6,523 bases of DNA, from the NCBI GenBank assembly GCA_900772715.1, contig CAAGRN010000126.1:1-6523 (forward strand), given 5' to 3'. Positions 5,779-6,523 of this stretch are shown in pieces (position 1 is the stretch's first letter; each line of letters begins with the position of its first letter). Under the pieces are notes generated by a model. It saw only the letters and a program-made list of their open reading frames with translations. It searched no databases and was not told the origin of the DNA. The position numbers and the translations under genes were made by a program. Source of the stretch: an uncultured Subdoligranulum sp. (GTDB taxonomy: Bacteria; Bacillota_A; Clostridia; Oscillospirales; Ruminococcaceae).

Positions 5779-6323
5779 ACCTGTTCCTCTTTCTCATAGC
5801 GGGTGACCATGATCTTGCCGTAAAAATATTGTTTGACGCGCGTCAAGCTGCCCACGGTTTCGGGCAGGTCGGCCTCGCGCTCGCTCTCGCACAGCACCAC
5901 GCCGCCGGGGGCAACTTTGCTTTCCAGCGCGGGCAGCACTGCCGCCAAGGTGTTTTGCCGGTAGGGCGGGTCCAGCAGCACAAGGTCAAACGGACCGCGG
6001 ATATTTGCCAGAAAACGCAGGGCCTCGCCGCTGCGGATGTCGGCGGCGCGCGCAACGCCCGCCGTCTTGCAGTTGGCAGTCACGACAGCCAGCGCGCTGG
6101 CGCTCTGGTCCACAAAGACGCAGCTTTTTGCCCCGCGGGACAGCGCCTCGATGCCCAGCTGACCGCTGCCGGCAAACAGATCCAGCACCCGCGCACCGGG
6201 TACCAGAAACTGCACGCTGGAAAACATAGCTTCCTTTACACGGTTGATGGTGGGGCGGGTGACCTCCTCGCCGGGAAGTGCCTGCAAATTTTTGCCGCGG
6301 GCTGTACCTGCGATAACGCGCAT
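5775..6323 (-). CDS. rsmD: RsmD, 16S rRNA (guanine-966-N2)-methyltransferase
   Basis: SAM-dependent enzyme that methylates N2 of G966 in helix 31 of 16S rRNA on the assembled small subunit. The 182-residue length is typical. Motifs in order: MRVIAGTARGKNL (1-13), RPTINRVKEAMFSSV (23-37), the SAM-binding motif VLDLFAGSGQLGIEALSRGA (46-65), the acidic ribose-binding position VDQS (71-74), and the catalytic DPPY (118-121) typical of amino-group methyltransferases. RsmD normally has GxLGxEALSRGA; here Gln55 fills the variable position, which is not a concern. The ATG at 6323 has GAGG (6336-6333) at 9 nt. Transcription is likely from the strong promoter at 6407-6379. Its TGA stop overlaps the next start by 4 bp. 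coaD, a frequent partner of rsmD in Firmicutes, is not next to it here. Confidence 0.97.
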   Translation of the reverse strand: MRVIAGTARGKNLQALPGEEVTRPTINRVKEAMFSSVQFLVPGARVLDLFAGSGQLGIEALSRGAKSCVFVDQSASALAVVTANCKTAGVARAADIRSGEALRFLANIRGPFDLVLLDPPYRQNTLAAVLPALESKVAPGGVVLCESEREADLPETVGSLTRVKQYFYGKIMVTRYEKEEQV

Positions 6324-6340
6324 GGGGCTGTACCTCGTTT

Positions 6341-6361
6341 CTGTGGGTTAAATCTGTGGGT
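6341..6361. repeat. Direct repeat CTGTGGGT x2 in the rsmD leader
   Basis: CTGTGGGT at 6341-6348 and 6354-6361, 13 bp apart; on the transcribed strand ACCCACAG occurs twice between the expected start of transcription (about 6372) and the rsmD Shine-Dalgarno. Position fits an operator or a short leader RNA motif. The GTGGGT core resembles an MraZ box but the 13-bp period does not. Confidence 0.4.
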
Positions 6362-6378
6362 CAAAGATTATCAATATA

Positions 6379-6407
6379 ATTATGATACCTCCCACCCCCA
6401 TTGTCAA
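6379..6407 (-). promoter_or_regulatory. Housekeeping sigma-factor promoter of rsmD
   Basis: On the minus strand TTGACA (6407-6402, perfect -35), a 17-nt spacer, and CATAAT (6384-6379, 5 of 6 to the -10 consensus). An AT-rich stretch follows, and transcription should begin near 6372, giving a leader of about 50 nt before the rsmD ATG. Strong by sequence. Confidence 0.85.
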
Positions 6408-6418
6408 GGGGTGGAAGG
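6388..6418. promoter_or_regulatory. Inverted repeat bracketing the -35 box of the rsmD promoter
   Basis: Arms CCTCCCACCCC (6388-6398) and GGGGTGGAAGG (6408-6418) pair at 10 of 11 positions around a 9-nt spacer (6399-6407) that contains the entire -35 hexamer. A dimeric regulator bound here would block the -35 box. Alternatively it is a recurrent promoter context in this lineage. Confidence 0.55.
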
Positions 6419-6468
6419 TGTAAAATAAATGTGCGTTTTGGACGGTCGATAAACCGATTGGGAATATT

Positions 6469-6484
6469 GCGACAAAAAAGTCGC
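6469..6484. repeat. Small hairpin GCGAC-A6-GTCGC
   Basis: Perfect 5-bp arms (6469-6473, 6480-6484) around six A. On the minus strand the loop is six T, lying just past the GC-rich palindrome. It may belong to the same intergenic repeat element or be part of the terminator of a gene beyond the window. The stretch from 6419 to 6523 holds no gene that I can support. Confidence 0.4.
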
Positions 6485-6485
6485 T

Positions 6486-6514
6486 GCCCCGTAGGGGCGG
6501 GGCATGCCCCGCCC
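6486..6514. repeat. GC-rich palindromic intergenic repeat
   Basis: GGGCGGGGCATGCCCCGCCC (6495-6514) is a perfect 20-bp palindrome. It overlaps a second hairpin, GCCCC-GTA-GGGGC (6486-6498), so the two folds compete for the same bases. The wording GTAGGGGCGGGGC followed by its complement is, from memory, typical of scattered palindromic repeats in gut clostridial genomes. The element may continue beyond the window. Confidence 0.65.
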
Positions 6515-6523
6515 GCGGTTTTA

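Noticed and set aside
5305..5799. 164-codon plus-strand frame opposite the coiled-coil gene
   Set aside because: Antisense shadow of a gene with ribosome binding site, coupled start and terminator; its Phe/Val/His-rich composition is that of reverse-complemented helix codons.
1..6523. CRISPR arrays, tRNA or rRNA genes, transposases, phage genes
   Set aside because: Searched by eye on both strands; no spaced repeat array, cloverleaf or mobile-element protein was seen.

Overview
The window is a stretch of a GC-rich (by eye about 60% G+C) Gram-positive chromosome. Every gene I can support is on the minus strand, so the biology reads from high to low coordinates. Gene content and order (rsmD, a coiled-coil gene, then mraZ-rsmH-ftsL-ftsI/PBP-murF) are those of the division and cell wall (dcw) cluster of the Firmicutes. 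High G+C, a PASTA-tailed class B penicillin-binding protein and GC-rich palindromic intergenic repeats fit an anaerobic gut clostridium of the Oscillospirales (Faecalibacterium / Gemmiger / Subdoligranulum type). That placement is an inference from style, not from a database match.

Layout in transcription order. From 6523 to 6419 there is no gene, only inverted repeats, including a perfect 20-bp GC palindrome. A near-consensus housekeeping promoter (TTGACA-N17-CATAAT, 6407-6379), whose -35 box sits in the spacer of an 11-bp inverted repeat, drives rsmD (6323-5775, 16S rRNA m2G966 methyltransferase). rsmD overlaps by 4 bp (ATGA) a gene for a 159-residue soluble coiled-coil protein (5778-5299). 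This two-gene unit ends at a clear intrinsic terminator (5273-5233).

The next 180 bp (5232-5052) form a dense control region for the dcw operon. It holds a weak promoter candidate overlapping the terminator, four GGGTA repeats at 10/21/10-bp spacing that look like MraZ operator boxes, a perfect DnaA box plus a variant box and a degenerate third TCCAC core, and a small TGACGC/GCGTCA inverted repeat. Then come mraZ (5051-4635, GTG start), rsmH (4608-3685), an ftsL-like gene (3655-3182), a class B transpeptidase with a PASTA tail (3085-653), and the first 210 codons of murF (631 to the window edge). Gaps are 26, 29, 96 and 21 bp, each start has a Shine-Dalgarno sequence, and there is no internal terminator with a U-tract, so one operon is likely.

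Together the genes combine 16S rRNA methylation (RsmD, RsmH), transcriptional autoregulation (MraZ), septal scaffold and synthase (FtsL, FtsI/PBP) and peptidoglycan precursor synthesis (MurF). murE, which usually lies between the PBP gene and murF, is absent here. The coding content is conventional and I found no undescribed gene system. The parts most worth a second look are non-coding: the combined MraZ/DnaA control region, the 55-bp hairpin between ftsL and the PBP gene, and the promoter inside an inverted repeat upstream of rsmD.
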